Shown: positions 33,528-43,609, numbered from the stretch's first letter. The stretch: DNA of 64,000 bases from Rana temporaria (GCF_905171775.1 NC_053491.1:223362486-223426485); one strand, 5' to 3'. Notes: generated by a model not told the origin, from the letters alone. Made by a program: numbers and translations.

Positions 33528-34661
33528 TTGCTGAAAGTTTCCTCGATTTGTGCTGTGGATTGCATGGAGTCAGGGCAGACTACTAGCCTGACCTTCACTT
33601 TCAGTTGAACACAATGAATGGGGGACATGCCAGAGCAGAGACCCTAAAGTTGGGTTCACAGTAAATGGGGGTCATTCACATATGAAGGCTCAGACACCCG
33701 TAGCTCGACACCTGATGCTTCAAAAGCTACATGAGCTACTTTTGAGGCCGACTGGGTGTTTTTGACTTCATGAACTTCAATAGGAACAGCACTAAATGTT
33801 CAAATCAAGTGTTTTTAGTTGTATTTTAGTTCTTCAGTGTTCAATTCAGTGTTGCTTAGCCTGTAAGAACTTGTCTTCTCTCCTTAGTGCTTTCCATTGG
33901 CTAAAACAAAAACACCCAAAGCTTGAATACACATGTAAAAGGCTTGAAATACTCTTCTAATATATCCACATATGCATGAAAAAAATGCTCAAAAACAGCC
34001 TTAACTAAAAACACCTGAAAATCCAATAACAATGTGATAACCTGGAAGTTCAATAGGCCCTATAATCTTTGTACTTCCAGGTTATCAGTTTAATTTTCAA
34101 AACATTACCACATCAAAAATTTCAAAAAGCATTTTGTGCTCGTAATGTATAATTTCGATGCTAATCAATGGTTCAATTTTTTATTAAAATTGTATTTTCA
34201 GCCAAAAAGTTTTTTCTTAGTTTTGGATAAAATGGGGGAGAATGACAACCCCACTGTTGTCTGGGGATTCAGATTTATCCACAATTCCTGTCCTACTGCC
34301 AATGTTTTACCAAATAGCAAGGAGAACTTTCCAACAGCAACACAGACAAAAATAAAAATATTTTTCTTTAGTAAAGTGGGAAAGGACTAGAATCCATGTG
34401 AGGTTTTTATTTCAGTCTGAGCCCTCATTGCAGATTTTCCCTTACTTCTTCTCTGATTAAACCGTTGTCAACAATACAAGCAATACAAGAAGTGAGAGGA
34501 ATTTTCTTTAAGGAAGCCCTGGAGACCAATAAATCCAAACACTTATAATTCTTCCCTATATTATCCAACACTTGGGGAAAAAAACAGTTTTTGACTCGTT
34601 TACATTTACTTAAGTAAAAAATATATATTCACTGAAAAGTATAAGAAAATGTAGATATTTT

Positions 34662-35403
34662 GGGCCAGATCCATAGAACAATTACGCCGGCGTATCTATT
34701 GATATGCAGCGTAATTTTAAAATTCCTGCGTCGTATCTTTGTTTTGTATCTACAAAACAAGATACGACGGCATCTCAGGTCGATCCGACAGGCGTACGTC
34801 TTAGTACGCCATCGGATCTTAGGTGCATTTTTTCCTCCGGCCGCTAGGTGGCGTTTCCGTCTAATTCCGCGTCAAGTATGCAAATTAGCTAGTTACGGCG
34901 ATCCACGAACGTACGTCCGGCCGGCGCATTTTTTTACGTCGTTTGCGTTCGGCTTTTTCCGGCGTATAGTTAAACCTGCTATTATGAGGCGTACTCAATG
35001 TTAAGTATGGCCGTCGTTCCCGCCTCGCATTTAAAATTTTTTACGTCGTTTGCGTAAGTCGTTCGTGAATAGGGATTTGCGTAGAATGACGTCACTCGTC
35101 GTAAGCATTGGCTTGTTCCAGTTTAATTTCGAGCATGCACACTGGGATACCCCCACAGACGGCGCATGCGCAGTTAAAAAAAACGTTGTTTACGTCGGGT
35201 CACGACGTATTTACATAAAACACGCCCCCATCACATCTATTTGAATTCCGTGCCCTTACACCGCCAAAGATACACTACGCCGCTGTAACTTACGGCGCAT
35301 ATTCTTTGAGGATTCGGAAAAAAAAATAAGTTACGGCGGCGTAGTGTATCTTAGATACGCTGCGCCCGGCGGAAAGATGCGCTGAGGTACGTGAATCTAC
35401 CCC
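34662..35403. mobile_element. MITE of the 'gggccagattcac' family
   Basis: Ends gggccagatccatag and acgtgaatctacccc, flanked by TTT on both sides. About 742 bp, with cgacg/cgtcg-rich interior. Confidence 0.78.
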
Positions 35404-35928
35404 TTTGTAATTTACTTAAAATGTCAGATTATCTAATTAAGTTCTAAAGAACTGTAAACAAAGGATGCAACTAGGGATCTACAAATACTAAAAGAAATCG
35501 CAACCAGCTAAATAAGAATTGAAGTATGTACAATGGGGATCGAAAGTTTGGGCACCCCAGGTAAAAATTTGTATTAATGTACATAACGAAGCCAAGGAAA
35601 GATGGAAAAATCTCCAAAAGGCATCAAATTACAGATTAGACATTCTTATATGTCAAAAAAAGTTAGATTTTATTTCCATCATTTACACTTTCAAAATTAC
35701 AGAAAACAAAAAAATGGTGTCTGCAAAAGTTTGGGCACCCTGCAGAATTTATAGCATGCACTGCCCCCTTTGCAAAGCTGAGACCTGCCAGTGTCATGGA
35801 TTGTTCTCAATCATCGTCTGGGAAGACCAGGTGATGTCAATCTCAAAGGTTTTAAATGCCCAGACTCATCTGACCTTGCCCCAACAATCAGCACCATGGG
35901 TTCTTCTAAGCAGTTGTCTAGAAAAAAT

Positions 35929-36107
35929 AGATTTTTAATACAGCTTACCTGTAAAATCTTTTTCTTGGAGTACATCACGGGACACAGAGCGGCATTCATT
36001 ACTATATGGGTTATATGGAGTACCTTCAGGTGTAGACACTGGCAATCTCAAACAGGAAATGCCCCTCCCTATATAACCCCCTCCCATAGGAGGAGTACCT
36101 CAGTTTT
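35929..36107. repeat. DIRS-A left inverted terminal repeat
   Basis: Its inner part matches the reverse complement of 41757-41908, from cacgggacacagagcggc through ggaggagtacctcag, with no difference that I could see over about 117 bases. The outermost part (ttttaatacagcttacctg) is unique to this end and recurs inverted in the internal complementary region. Confidence 0.9.
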
Positions 36108-36157
36108 GTAGCAAGCAGTATGCCTCCCAAAATGGTCCTCAAAAAAGAGGGGTGGGA

Positions 36158-36272
36158 GCTCTGTGTCCCGTGATGTACTCCAAGAAAAAGATTTTACAGG
36201 TAAGCTGTATTAAAAATCTCTTTTTCTTTATCGTACATCACGGGACACAGAGCGGCATTCATTACTATATGG
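36158..36272. repeat. DIRS-A internal complementary region (circle-junction template)
   Basis: The first half is the reverse complement of the outer left end; the second half is the reverse complement of the outer right end. They meet at about 36217 (taaaaatct/ctttttcttt). This arrangement is diagnostic of DIRS elements, where it is thought to template joining of the two ends into a circle. Confidence 0.9.
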
Positions 36273-36435
36273 GATGTCCCAAAGCAATGCTTACAATGAG
36301 GGGAGGGAGAACATCTCCAAGACAAAAGGATTTAATTTAGAGATATACTCAAATCATAATAAATCCAACTTAGTTGAGAAAAATAAAATTTTTAAATTTA
36401 ACTCGAACAAGAGGAGCCCCCGGAATCCGAGGGTC

Positions 36436-39288
36436 TCAAACTGCAGCCTGCAGCACTGCCTGCCCGAAGGCAGTATCAGTATTCCTTCTTACGTCCAACT
36501 TGTAGAATTTTGTAAACGTGTGGACAGAAGACCAGGTTGCCGCCTTGCAAACTTGAGCCATAGAGATCTGGTGGTGTGCTGCCCAGGAGGCGCCCATGGC
36601 TCTAGTAGAATGAGCCTTTAATGATACTGGAGGAGGCAACCCTTTCAAGCCGTAGGCCTGAGTGATTAATTGCTTAATCCACCTAGAAATGGTGGACTTT
36701 GCAGCTGCCTGCCCCTTCTTGGGCCCATCCGGTAGAATGAACAGCACATCTGTCTTCCGGATCTTCTTTGTAGCTTTAAGATAGGCCTTCATGGCCCTGA
36801 CAATATCCAAGGTATGCAGCAACCCTTCCTTTCTGGAAGTAGGTTTAGGGAAGAAGGATGGTAATACCAAATCCTGGTTCAAATGAAAACTGGATATGAC
36901 CTTCGGAAGGAAGGAAGGATGAGGGCGGAGAACGACCCTGTCCTTATGAAAAACAAGATATGGTTCCTTACAGGATAAGGCTGCCAGCTCCGAAACTCTT
37001 CTTGCGGAAACTATGGCAACCAAAAATACTAACTTCCTTGTCAGTAGAACCAAAGGAATATCAGCCAACGGCTCAAACGGTTGTTTCTGTAAACTTGACA
37101 GAACAAGATTTAAATCCCACGGACAAAGCGGGGATTTAACTGGAGGTCTAATACGTAAGACCCCTTGAAGGAAGGTCTTAACCAGCGAGTGGGTGGCCAG
37201 CGGCCGCTGAAACCACACTGACAGAGCAGAAATCTGTCCTTTGATTGTGCTTAATGCCAATCCTTTATCCACTCCTAGCTGGAGAAAACTTAATACTCTA
37301 TCGATGGTAAATTTGCGAGAAAGCCATCGCTTGGACTCACACCAGCCTACATAGGCCTTCCAGACCCTGTAATAAATCACCCTAGAGACCGGTTTCCTGG
37401 CTCTGATTAGGGTAGAGATTACTTTCTGAGACAGACCTCTACCCCTGAGAATCAGGGATTCAGCTTCCAGGCCGTCAAATTTAGATGCCGTAAGGCAGGG
37501 TGGAGGATCGGACCTTGCGATAGCAGGTCTGGCCGTAGAGGAAGAGTCCAAGGGTCTCCCACTACCATCCTTAAGATTAGTGAGTACCATGCCCTTCTGG
37601 GCCATGCTGGAGCTACCAGGATGACTGGTATGTGCTCCACCCGGATCCTGCGCAGCAGGCGGGGTAGTAACTGGAGCGGGGGAAACGCATAAAGAAGTTT
37701 GAACTGATGCCAAGGGCAAACCAACGCATCGGTTCCGCAGGCCATCGGATCCCTTGAGCGGGACATGAACCTGTCTAGTTTCTTGTTGAGTCTCGATGCC
37801 ATGATATCCACGTCCGGCACTCCCCATCTTTGGCAGAGTGCTTGAAAGACTAGTGGATGCAGAGACCATTCCCCCGGCCATAGAGTCTGGCGGCTTAAGA
37901 AGTCCGCCTGAAAGTTGTCCACTCCTGGAATGAATATTGCCGATATGCAGGGCACATGAGCCTCTGCCCATAGAAGAATCAAGCTCACCTCTCTCTGAGC
38001 GGCTTGACTCCTGGTTCCCCCTTGGTGATTTATGTGTGCCACGGCCGTGGCATTGTCTGATTGAATTCTCACCGGGAACCCCTGCAATTTTGACGTCCAA
38101 GCCCTGAGGGCTAGTCGAGCAGCTCTGAGCTCCAAGATGTTGATGGGCAACTGCTTCTCTGGCTTTGCCCAAGTACCTTGGCGAGTGCAACCATCCAAAA
38201 TTGCTCCCCAGCCCGTCAGGCTGGCGTCTGTGGTCACTATCTTCCAAGCCACTGGGCTGAAAGACCTCCCCTTCAGTAGATTCTGAGGGTCTAACCACCA
38301 ACACAGACTTTGTCGGACTCTTGATGAGAGCGGCAACGGGATATCCAAGGCCTGTGGCCTTCTGCTCCATGCTGACAGGATGGCTGCCTGTAGGATGCGA
38401 GTGTGGCTCTGGGCGTATGGTACCGCCTCGAATGTGGCCACCATCTTGCCTAGTAACCTCATACATAGGCGAATAGTCGGTTCTTTCTTGCTTAGAACCA
38501 GTAGGATTAATTCCTTGATGGCTTTTACCTTCCTCAGAGGTAGGAACACTCCTTGTTGTTCTGTGTCTAATCTCATGCCGAGATATTCCAACTGCTTTGT
38601 GGGCTGGAAAGCTGACTTTTCTCGATTTAGGACCCAGCCGAACCTCTCGAGGTATTGGACCGTGAGGGCCACTGCTCGCTCCAAGCCGGGAGACGAGTGA
38701 TCTATGACTAGGAGGTCGTCCAGGTATGCTAGGATCGTGACCCCTTGGATCCTTAGTTTGGCTAGGATTGGAGCTAGGACCTTCGTGAACACCCGGGGGG
38801 CCGTAGCCAACCCGAAGGGAAGCGCCACGAATTGGAAGTGACGCGAAGCCACCATGAAGCGTAGATATCTTTGATGTGGCTGATAAATTGGAACATGAAG
38901 GTAGGCATCCTTTATGTCTATGGACGCCATGAAGTCGTCCTTCTGGAGTGTGGCAGCTGCTGACCGCACGGATTCCATCCGAAATGAGCGGATCTTTAGA
39001 TATGCATTTACCATCTTTAGGTCCAAAATTGGCCTGACATCTCCATTGGATTTTGGGATGATGAATAGGTTGGAGTAGAAACCCAGCCCCTGTTCCAGGA
39101 CTGGTACCTCTACTATTACTTCCTGGGAAAGTAGATGATCTAATGCCGATCTTAATGCGGCTCCCTTTTCCGGATCGTTTGGAATCCTCGACTTCTGGAA
39201 ATGAGGAGGAGGAAACCTTAGGAAATCTAATTTGTAGCCTGTGGCCACGGAAGACCGTACCCACTCGTCGGGAATGCTGGCTTCCCAA
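36436..39288 (-). CDS. DIRS-A tyrosine recombinase; frame open across the RT region
   Basis: The recombinase proper is the last 330 or so codons (about 37440-36436). It has a SAM-like core-binding part (VSRVIYYRVWKAYVGWCE) and a catalytic part with arginine I in VSARRVSELAALSC, the H-x-x-R box KAHSTRAMGASWA, and the nucleophile tyrosine in FTKFYKLDV. It would cut and rejoin circular element DNA at the target. The same frame is open back to 39342, directly after the Gag stop, but there it runs over the RT ORF in another frame and resembles no protein. The start at 39288 is only a TTG. The real start (internal ATG, reinitiation, readthrough or splicing) is unknown. Confidence 0.88.
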   Translation of the reverse strand: MGSQHSRRVGTVFRGHRLQIRFPKVSSSSFPEVEDSKRSGKGSRIKIGIRSSTFPGSNSRGTSPGTGAGFLLQPIHHPKIQWRCQANFGPKDGKCISKDPLISDGIRAVSSCHTPEGRLHGVHRHKGCLPSCSNLSATSKISTLHGGFASLPIRGASLRVGYGPPGVHEGPSSNPSQTKDPRGHDPSIPGRPPSHRSLVSRLGASSGPHGPIPREVRLGPKSRKVSFPAHKAVGISRHEIRHRTTRSVPTSEEGKSHQGINPTGSKQERTDYSPMYEVTRQDGGHIRGGTIRPEPHSHPTGSHPVSMEQKATGLGYPVAALIKSPTKSVLVVRPSESTEGEVFQPSGLEDSDHRRQPDGLGSNFGWLHSPRYLGKAREAVAHQHLGAQSCSTSPQGLDVKIAGVPGENSIRQCHGRGTHKSPRGNQESSRSERGELDSSMGRGSCALHIGNIHSRSGQLSGGLLKPPDSMAGGMVSASTSLSSTLPKMGSAGRGYHGIETQQETRQVHVPLKGSDGLRNRCVGLPLASVQTSLCVSPAPVTTPPAAQDPGGAHTSHPGSSSMAQKGMVLTNLKDGSGRPLDSSSTARPAIARSDPPPCLTASKFDGLEAESLILRGRGLSQKVISTLIRARKPVSRVIYYRVWKAYVGWCESKRWLSRKFTIDRVLSFLQLGVDKGLALSTIKGQISALSVWFQRPLATHSLVKTFLQGVLRIRPPVKSPLCPWDLNLVLSSLQKQPFEPLADIPLVLLTRKLVFLVAIVSARRVSELAALSCKEPYLVFHKDRVVLRPHPSFLPKVISSFHLNQDLVLPSFFPKPTSRKEGLLHTLDIVRAMKAYLKATKKIRKTDVLFILPDGPKKGQAAAKSTISRWIKQLITQAYGLKGLPPPVSLKAHSTRAMGASWAAHHQISMAQVCKAATWSSVHTFTKFYKLDVRRNTDTAFGQAVLQAAV

Positions 39289-39476
39289 ATCTCTGAAAAG
39301 AGTCGCAGCCTTCCCCCCACCTTCGTGGGTGGGGGCGCCCCTTCATAAGGTTGGCTTGGGGGCTGGTTTTGCTGGTTTGCGAAACCACTGCCTTTTGCCT
39401 CTAACAGCCTGTCCTTGTGATCTGCTGTTGAAGCCGAAGTTTGCTTTTGCAGGAGGCCGTCGATACTGCTTGGCAT
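37452..39476 (-). CDS. DIRS-A reverse transcriptase-RNase H (with methyltransferase-like tail)
   Basis: An open frame of 674 codons. The RT palm shows DIKDAYLHVPI and the catalytic box LAYLDDLLVI (YLDD), with FVALPFGLATAPRVFTKV between them. RNase H follows with TTDASLTGWGAIL, the glutamate in NILELRAARLAL, and IQSDNATAVAHINHQGG, so the acidic catalytic residues are present. The C-terminal part (VDIMASRLNKKLDRF, then LYAFPPLQLLPRLL and APAWPRRAWY) is the conserved DIRS tail that some authors call methyltransferase-like; I cannot confirm an activity. It overlaps Gag at its 5' end, and its whole length is overlapped by the recombinase frame. All key residues look intact, so the enzyme could be active. 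Confidence 0.93.
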   Translation of the reverse strand: MPSSIDGLLQKQTSASTADHKDRLLEAKGSGFANQQNQPPSQPYEGAPPPTKVGGRLRLFSEIWEASIPDEWVRSSVATGYKLDFLRFPPPHFQKSRIPNDPEKGAALRSALDHLLSQEVIVEVPVLEQGLGFYSNLFIIPKSNGDVRPILDLKMVNAYLKIRSFRMESVRSAAATLQKDDFMASIDIKDAYLHVPIYQPHQRYLRFMVASRHFQFVALPFGLATAPRVFTKVLAPILAKLRIQGVTILAYLDDLLVIDHSSPGLERAVALTVQYLERFGWVLNREKSAFQPTKQLEYLGMRLDTEQQGVFLPLRKVKAIKELILLVLSKKEPTIRLCMRLLGKMVATFEAVPYAQSHTRILQAAILSAWSRRPQALDIPLPLSSRVRQSLCWWLDPQNLLKGRSFSPVAWKIVTTDASLTGWGAILDGCTRQGTWAKPEKQLPINILELRAARLALRAWTSKLQGFPVRIQSDNATAVAHINHQGGTRSQAAQREVSLILLWAEAHVPCISAIFIPGVDNFQADFLSRQTLWPGEWSLHPLVFQALCQRWGVPDVDIMASRLNKKLDRFMSRSRDPMACGTDALVCPWHQFKLLYAFPPLQLLPRLLRRIRVEHIPVILVAPAWPRRAWYSLILRMVVGDPWTLPLRPDLLSQGPILHPALRHLNLTAWKLNP

Positions 39477-40608
39477 TAGAGGGCCCCTGCCCAGGGGAAT
39501 ACTGTCGTTTAAACGCAGGTCCCTGAACCTTCTTCTTAGTTGGCAAGAGAGTACTCTTGCCGTTTGAAATGGTCTGAATGTATTTATCTAGGTCTTCTCC
39601 GAAGAGTCGTCCTCCATGGAAGGGGAACCCTACCAGGAGCTTCTTGCATGGGGGCTCAGCCTCCCAGCTTTTTAACCATAAGAGTCTTCTCATATGGATA
39701 AGGGATAACGATAAACGTGACGCTTGCTGGATAGAATCCTTGATTGCGTCTACCGTAAAACATATGGCCTTAGGGACATCCGAAAATTTTTCTGCCTGCT
39801 GGGCCGGAATAAGTTTAAGCATCTGCTTAAATTGATCCGATAATGCTTGAGCGACCCCAATCGCAGCCACAGCTGGCTGTACTACTGCCCCTGCAGTAGT
39901 GAAGGAGTTCTTAAGTAGTGCTTCCAAGCGCTTATCAACTGGATCCTTGAACACCTGTATGTTTTCTACAGGGCATGTTAACGATCTGTTAACACATGAG
40001 ATGGCTGCGTCCACTGCAGGAGTAGCCCATCTTTTGGAAAAAATTTCTTCCATAGGATATAGGACAGAGAACCTTTTAGGTGGTAAGAAGATCTTATCTG
40101 GCTTGTTCCAATCTTGGAACAAAATTCCCTCTAATAGAGGATGGATCGGAAACACAGCATTGCTTTGAGGCGCCCTCAGTGAGCCCAAAGCTGAAACCGT
40201 CGATACCTGGAGATCTGGTACTGGCAAGTTGAATGTCCTATGGACCAAGTCCGACAATCCTTGAATCCACCAGCTCTCCCTCAGGGAGACTGCCCCAGAC
40301 TCCTCTGTATCCGGGTCTTCGATCCCTGAACCTACTTGGTCCGTGTCCAAGAGGTCGTCCAATTCCCCTGAGGAAAGGACCTCCTCTTCTGAGGGTCCGC
40401 GCTCGGGCGACGGAGATCTATTCCGCTTACTGCCCCGCATAGCTGCGGATATCATTTTTCCCATGCTTTTCTGCATCTCTTTTAAAGAGGTGAGTAATAC
40501 CTCCTCCGTGACCATCTTAGGGTTGGACTGACCCGCGTCAGCTCCAGCCCCAGATCCCGATGGCCCCAAGGCTCCCTGTAGGGAAAACAGCGGCATACCA
40601 TGGTACAA
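39343..40608 (-). CDS. DIRS-A Gag-like protein (ORF1)
   Basis: An open frame of 421 codons, from MYHGMPLFSLQGALG to KPAPKPTL and a TGA. It is the first ORF of the element and lies upstream of, and overlaps by 134 bp, the RT frame. Features seen: an acidic, serine-rich N-terminal third (SPERGPSEEEVLSSGELDDL), a central helical part, and a basic glycine/arginine/glutamine-rich tail (GKRQWFRKPAKPAPKP) that could bind RNA. No CCHC zinc knuckle was seen, as is common for DIRS Gag. The role is inferred from position and composition. Start choice is uncertain; this is the first ATG in the frame. The counterpart in DIRS-B is related at the domain level. Confidence 0.8.
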   Translation of the reverse strand: MYHGMPLFSLQGALGPSGSGAGADAGQSNPKMVTEEVLLTSLKEMQKSMGKMISAAMRGSKRNRSPSPERGPSEEEVLSSGELDDLLDTDQVGSGIEDPDTEESGAVSLRESWWIQGLSDLVHRTFNLPVPDLQVSTVSALGSLRAPQSNAVFPIHPLLEGILFQDWNKPDKIFLPPKRFSVLYPMEEIFSKRWATPAVDAAISCVNRSLTCPVENIQVFKDPVDKRLEALLKNSFTTAGAVVQPAVAAIGVAQALSDQFKQMLKLIPAQQAEKFSDVPKAICFTVDAIKDSIQQASRLSLSLIHMRRLLWLKSWEAEPPCKKLLVGFPFHGGRLFGEDLDKYIQTISNGKSTLLPTKKKVQGPAFKRQYSPGQGPSNAKQYRRPPAKANFGFNSRSQGQAVRGKRQWFRKPAKPAPKPTL

Positions 40609-41756
40609 TACCGAGGTACACCTGCTACCTATTGGTATTTGGAACTATAAAAGTTAATTGTCCAAACACCTGTTTGGGGGATAAAAAAATGCTTCCTCTC
40701 CCCTAGATGACTTTTTTTTTTTTTTTTTCGTTTTTGTTTCAAATCCAGGAAAGAAAAAACATTCTGTCCCCCTGAGTAGTATTGCAAAGAAAAACTATGA
40801 GATGGAAAAGAAACAGCCTATTTCTAGGCTTGACAAAACAGTCCTCTGAAGACTGCAATATCCTTTCTGGCCACTGTGTGTCCTCGGCGCCCCGTGCTGC
40901 CGCTCTGGTCTTTCTCCTCAGTTCCAAAGTATTGATGGAACAAACAAGGAAGGGCCGCCCCTTCCTTTAAGCCACTGACCCGCCCTTCCCCCCCAGCAAC
41001 CTCAAACAGGAAATGCCCCTCCCGACAGGGGGAGGGGGGGGGATTTTGGGAGGAAGGGACCTCTCTGTTCCAGCAAACTGCAGCCTGCAGCCTGGAACCA
41101 TGAGGAGGTCAGCGTTTTGCCTGCTTGCAGGCTCTGAGGAGGAAGACTGAATGGAGCATCGCCTGGAGGCCTGCAGGTAAGCAAAGCTCTCTGACACACA
41201 CATATATTTTTATATAACACAGGCCCCACTCAATGCTTTTCCAACACTACAAGGGAGGTCACATCTTATGGGGAATAATACATAGAGAGCCATCCTATCT
41301 TTATGATATGTGACTAGTTTGCCAGATGCAGTGCATAACTTTAGGCATGTCCCCTGTGACCCCCCAGAAAAAAACCTGCTAAGAACCAAGTTCCGCAAGT
41401 TTTCCCCTCACTTACCTGCTCCATGCCGCAGGACTTTGCCAAGCAAGAGGCCCAATCTTCCCCCATCTCCGTGGGGATGTCTAGACCTTCAGGCCCTGGG
41501 TTCCTATGAAGGATCCACTGTCCTGGGCCCATATAGCACCCTGGCAACAGAAAACTTTAGGTACCCAAAGGTTTCTAAGTTCTGGGCCCAGGGTCCAGCT
41601 CTCTAAAAAGAAAAGCATTATGGGCTATACCCCAAGGGTTTGGGGTCCGGTTACTGACCACTTTAGCGCTGAGGCTTTTTTGGACAGAACCGGTAGCTCA
41701 CCTAATCCCAAGGATGCGGAGGCAAGCTAAACCATGACTAACACCTAAGACACTGG
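40609..41756 (-). other. DIRS-A 5' untranslated region
   Basis: About 1.1 kb between the terminal repeat and the Gag ATG. It shows T-runs (40709-40728) and pyrimidine/GC-rich stretches but no conserved coding sequence that I recognise. Short ORFs on both strands here look like chance. Confidence 0.6.
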
Positions 41757-41908
41757 CGTAAAAACTGAGGTACTCCTCCTATGGGAGGGGGTTATATAGG
41801 GAGGGGCATTTCCTGTTTGAGATTGCCAGTGTCTACACCTGAAGGTACTCCATATAACCCATATAGTAATGAATGCCGCTCTGTGTCCCGTGATGTACGA
41901 TAAAGAAA
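41757..41908. repeat. DIRS-A right inverted terminal repeat
   Basis: Inverted copy of the left repeat, ending gtacgataaagaaa next to Tc1 sequence. In element orientation this is the 5' end, upstream of Gag, and so probably holds the promoter (inference). Confidence 0.88.
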
Positions 41909-42889
41909 CTGAAACTGAAAATAGTTGACGCTCACAAAGCTGGAGAAGGCTATAAGAAGATAGCAAAGCGTTTTCAGATGTCAATATCCTCTGTTCGAAT
42001 TGTAATTAAGAAATGGCATTCATCAGGAACAGTGGAAGTTAAAGCAAGATCTGGAAGACCAAGAAAAATATCAGACAGAACAGCTCGCAGGATTGTGAGA
42101 AAAGCAATTTAAAACCCACGTTTGACTGCACGATCCCTCCAGAAAGATCTGGCAGACACTGGAGTTGTGGTACACTATTCCACTATAAAGAGATACTTGT
42201 ACAAATATGGTCTTCATGGAAGAGTCATCAGAAGAAAACCTCTTCTACATCCTCACCACAAAAATCAGCATTTGAACTTTGCAAATGAACATATAGACAA
42301 GCCTGATGCATTTTGGAAATAAGTTCTGTGGACCGATGAGGTTAAAATATAACTTTTTGGCCAGAATGAGCAAAGGTACGTTTGGAGAAGAAAGGGCACA
42401 GAATTTAATGAAAAGAACCTCTGTCCAACTGTTAAGCATGGGGGTGGATCAATCATGCTTTGGAGTTGTATTGCAGCCAGTGGCACAGGGAACATTTCAC
42501 GAGAAGGAAGGAAAAATGGGTTCAATAAAATGTCAGCAAATTTTGGATGGTAACTTGATGCCATCTGTGAAAAAGCTGAAGTTAAAGAGAGGATGGCTTC
42601 TACAAATGGACAATGATCCTAAACACACCTCAAAATCCACAGGGGATTACATCAAGAGGCGTAAACTGAAGGTTTTGCCATGGCCTTCACAATCTCCTGA
42701 CCTCAACATAATTGAAAATCTATGGATAGACCATAATAGTGCAGTGCGTGACAGACAGCCCAGAAATCTCAAAGAACTGGAAGACTTTTGTACGAAAGAA
42801 TGGGCAAAGATACCTCAAACAAGCATTGAAAGACTCTTGGCTGGCTACAAAAAGCGTGATACTTGCCAAAGGGGGCAGTAAAAGATATT

Positions 42890-43609
42890 GGGCTAGATTC
42901 ACAGAGAGATACGACGGTGTATCTCCTGATACGCCGTCGTATCTCTGACTTAGGCCCGTCGTATCTATGCGACTGATTCATAGAATCAGTTACGCATAGA
43001 TATGCCTAAGATCCGACAGGTGTAACTGTGTTACACCTTCGGATCTTAACTGCAATTAAAAAATGGCCACGGAGGGCGTTTTTGCTGATTTACACTGAGA
43101 AATATGTAAATCAGCGAGATACGGCAATTCACGAACGTACGCGGACCCGACGCAGTGTTGTTACGTTTCCGTAGCGGTTTTCCCGGCGTATACTTACCCC
43201 TGCTTCTATGAGGCGCAGCCAATGTTAAGTATAGCCGTCGTTCCCGAGTCGATTTTTGTTTTTTTTACGTTGTTTGCGTACGCCGATTCAGAAACCCGCA
43301 CGCCGCAAGTTACGCTCACGCCGAAACCACTGACATCCTAGCGACGTCAGTGGGAGCAATGCACGCCAAGAAATTTCGCGGATGGCGCATGCTCATTTAA
43401 ATCGGCGCGGGAACGGGCCTGATTTAAATAGTACACTCCCCCTAGCCGCGGAAATTTGAATTCCGCCGGGGATTTACGATCCGCCGCCGCAAGTTTGGAG
43501 GTAAGTGTTTAGTGAATTAGCCACTTGCCTCTCAAACTTGTGGCAGCGGATCTTAAATCACATAGATCACGCGGATCTAAATATCCGCTGATCTATGTGA
43601 ATCTAGCCC
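42890..43609. mobile_element. MITE of the 'gggccagattcac' family, inside Tc1
   Basis: A 720-bp element with ends gggctagattcac and gtgaatctagccc and a 3-bp duplication ATT on both sides (42887-42889 and 43610-43612). Subterminal sequence is rich in tacgacg/cgtcgta motifs and no ORF is convincing. It lies just after the Tc1 transposase stop. Confidence 0.85.

Larger units (their letters stand above)
35925..41908 (-). mobile_element. DIRS-A: complete DIRS-family tyrosine-recombinase retrotransposon
   Basis: The element is about 5.98 kb, inserted in a Tc1 transposase. In minus-strand order it carries Gag (40608-39343), RT-RNase H (39476-37452) and a tyrosine recombinase (to 36436), all without stops or frameshifts. 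It has inverted terminal repeats (left about 35929-36107, right 41757-41908) that look identical over more than 100 bases, and an internal complementary region at 36158-36272. DIRS elements replicate via RNA and are thought to integrate a circular DNA with the recombinase instead of an integrase, so no long target duplication is expected and none is seen. Edges are uncertain by about 5 bases because the junction lies in A-rich sequence. Confidence 0.93.
35896..42881 (+). pseudogene. Tc1-type transposase, split by DIRS-A and frameshifted
   Basis: Translation begins at ATG 35896 (MGSSKQLSR). After about nine codons it is cut by DIRS-A and resumes at 41909 with LKLKIVDAHKAGEGYKKIAK, the paired-like helix-turn-helix region. 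Later pieces include LFGQNEQRYVWRRKGTEF, GGGSIMLWSCIAASGTGN, MDNDPKHTSKS and SPDLNIIENLW, which are the DDE catalytic region of Tc1 transposases. It ends RDTCQRGQ and TAA at 42881. In-frame stops after KAI, after FWK and after EVKI, plus at least one frameshift, make it a pseudogene. The DIRS insertion disrupted it near its start. Confidence 0.9.

Noticed and set aside
35896..42881. Functional Tc1 transposase
   Set aside because: In-frame stops and frameshifts remain even after removing DIRS-A.
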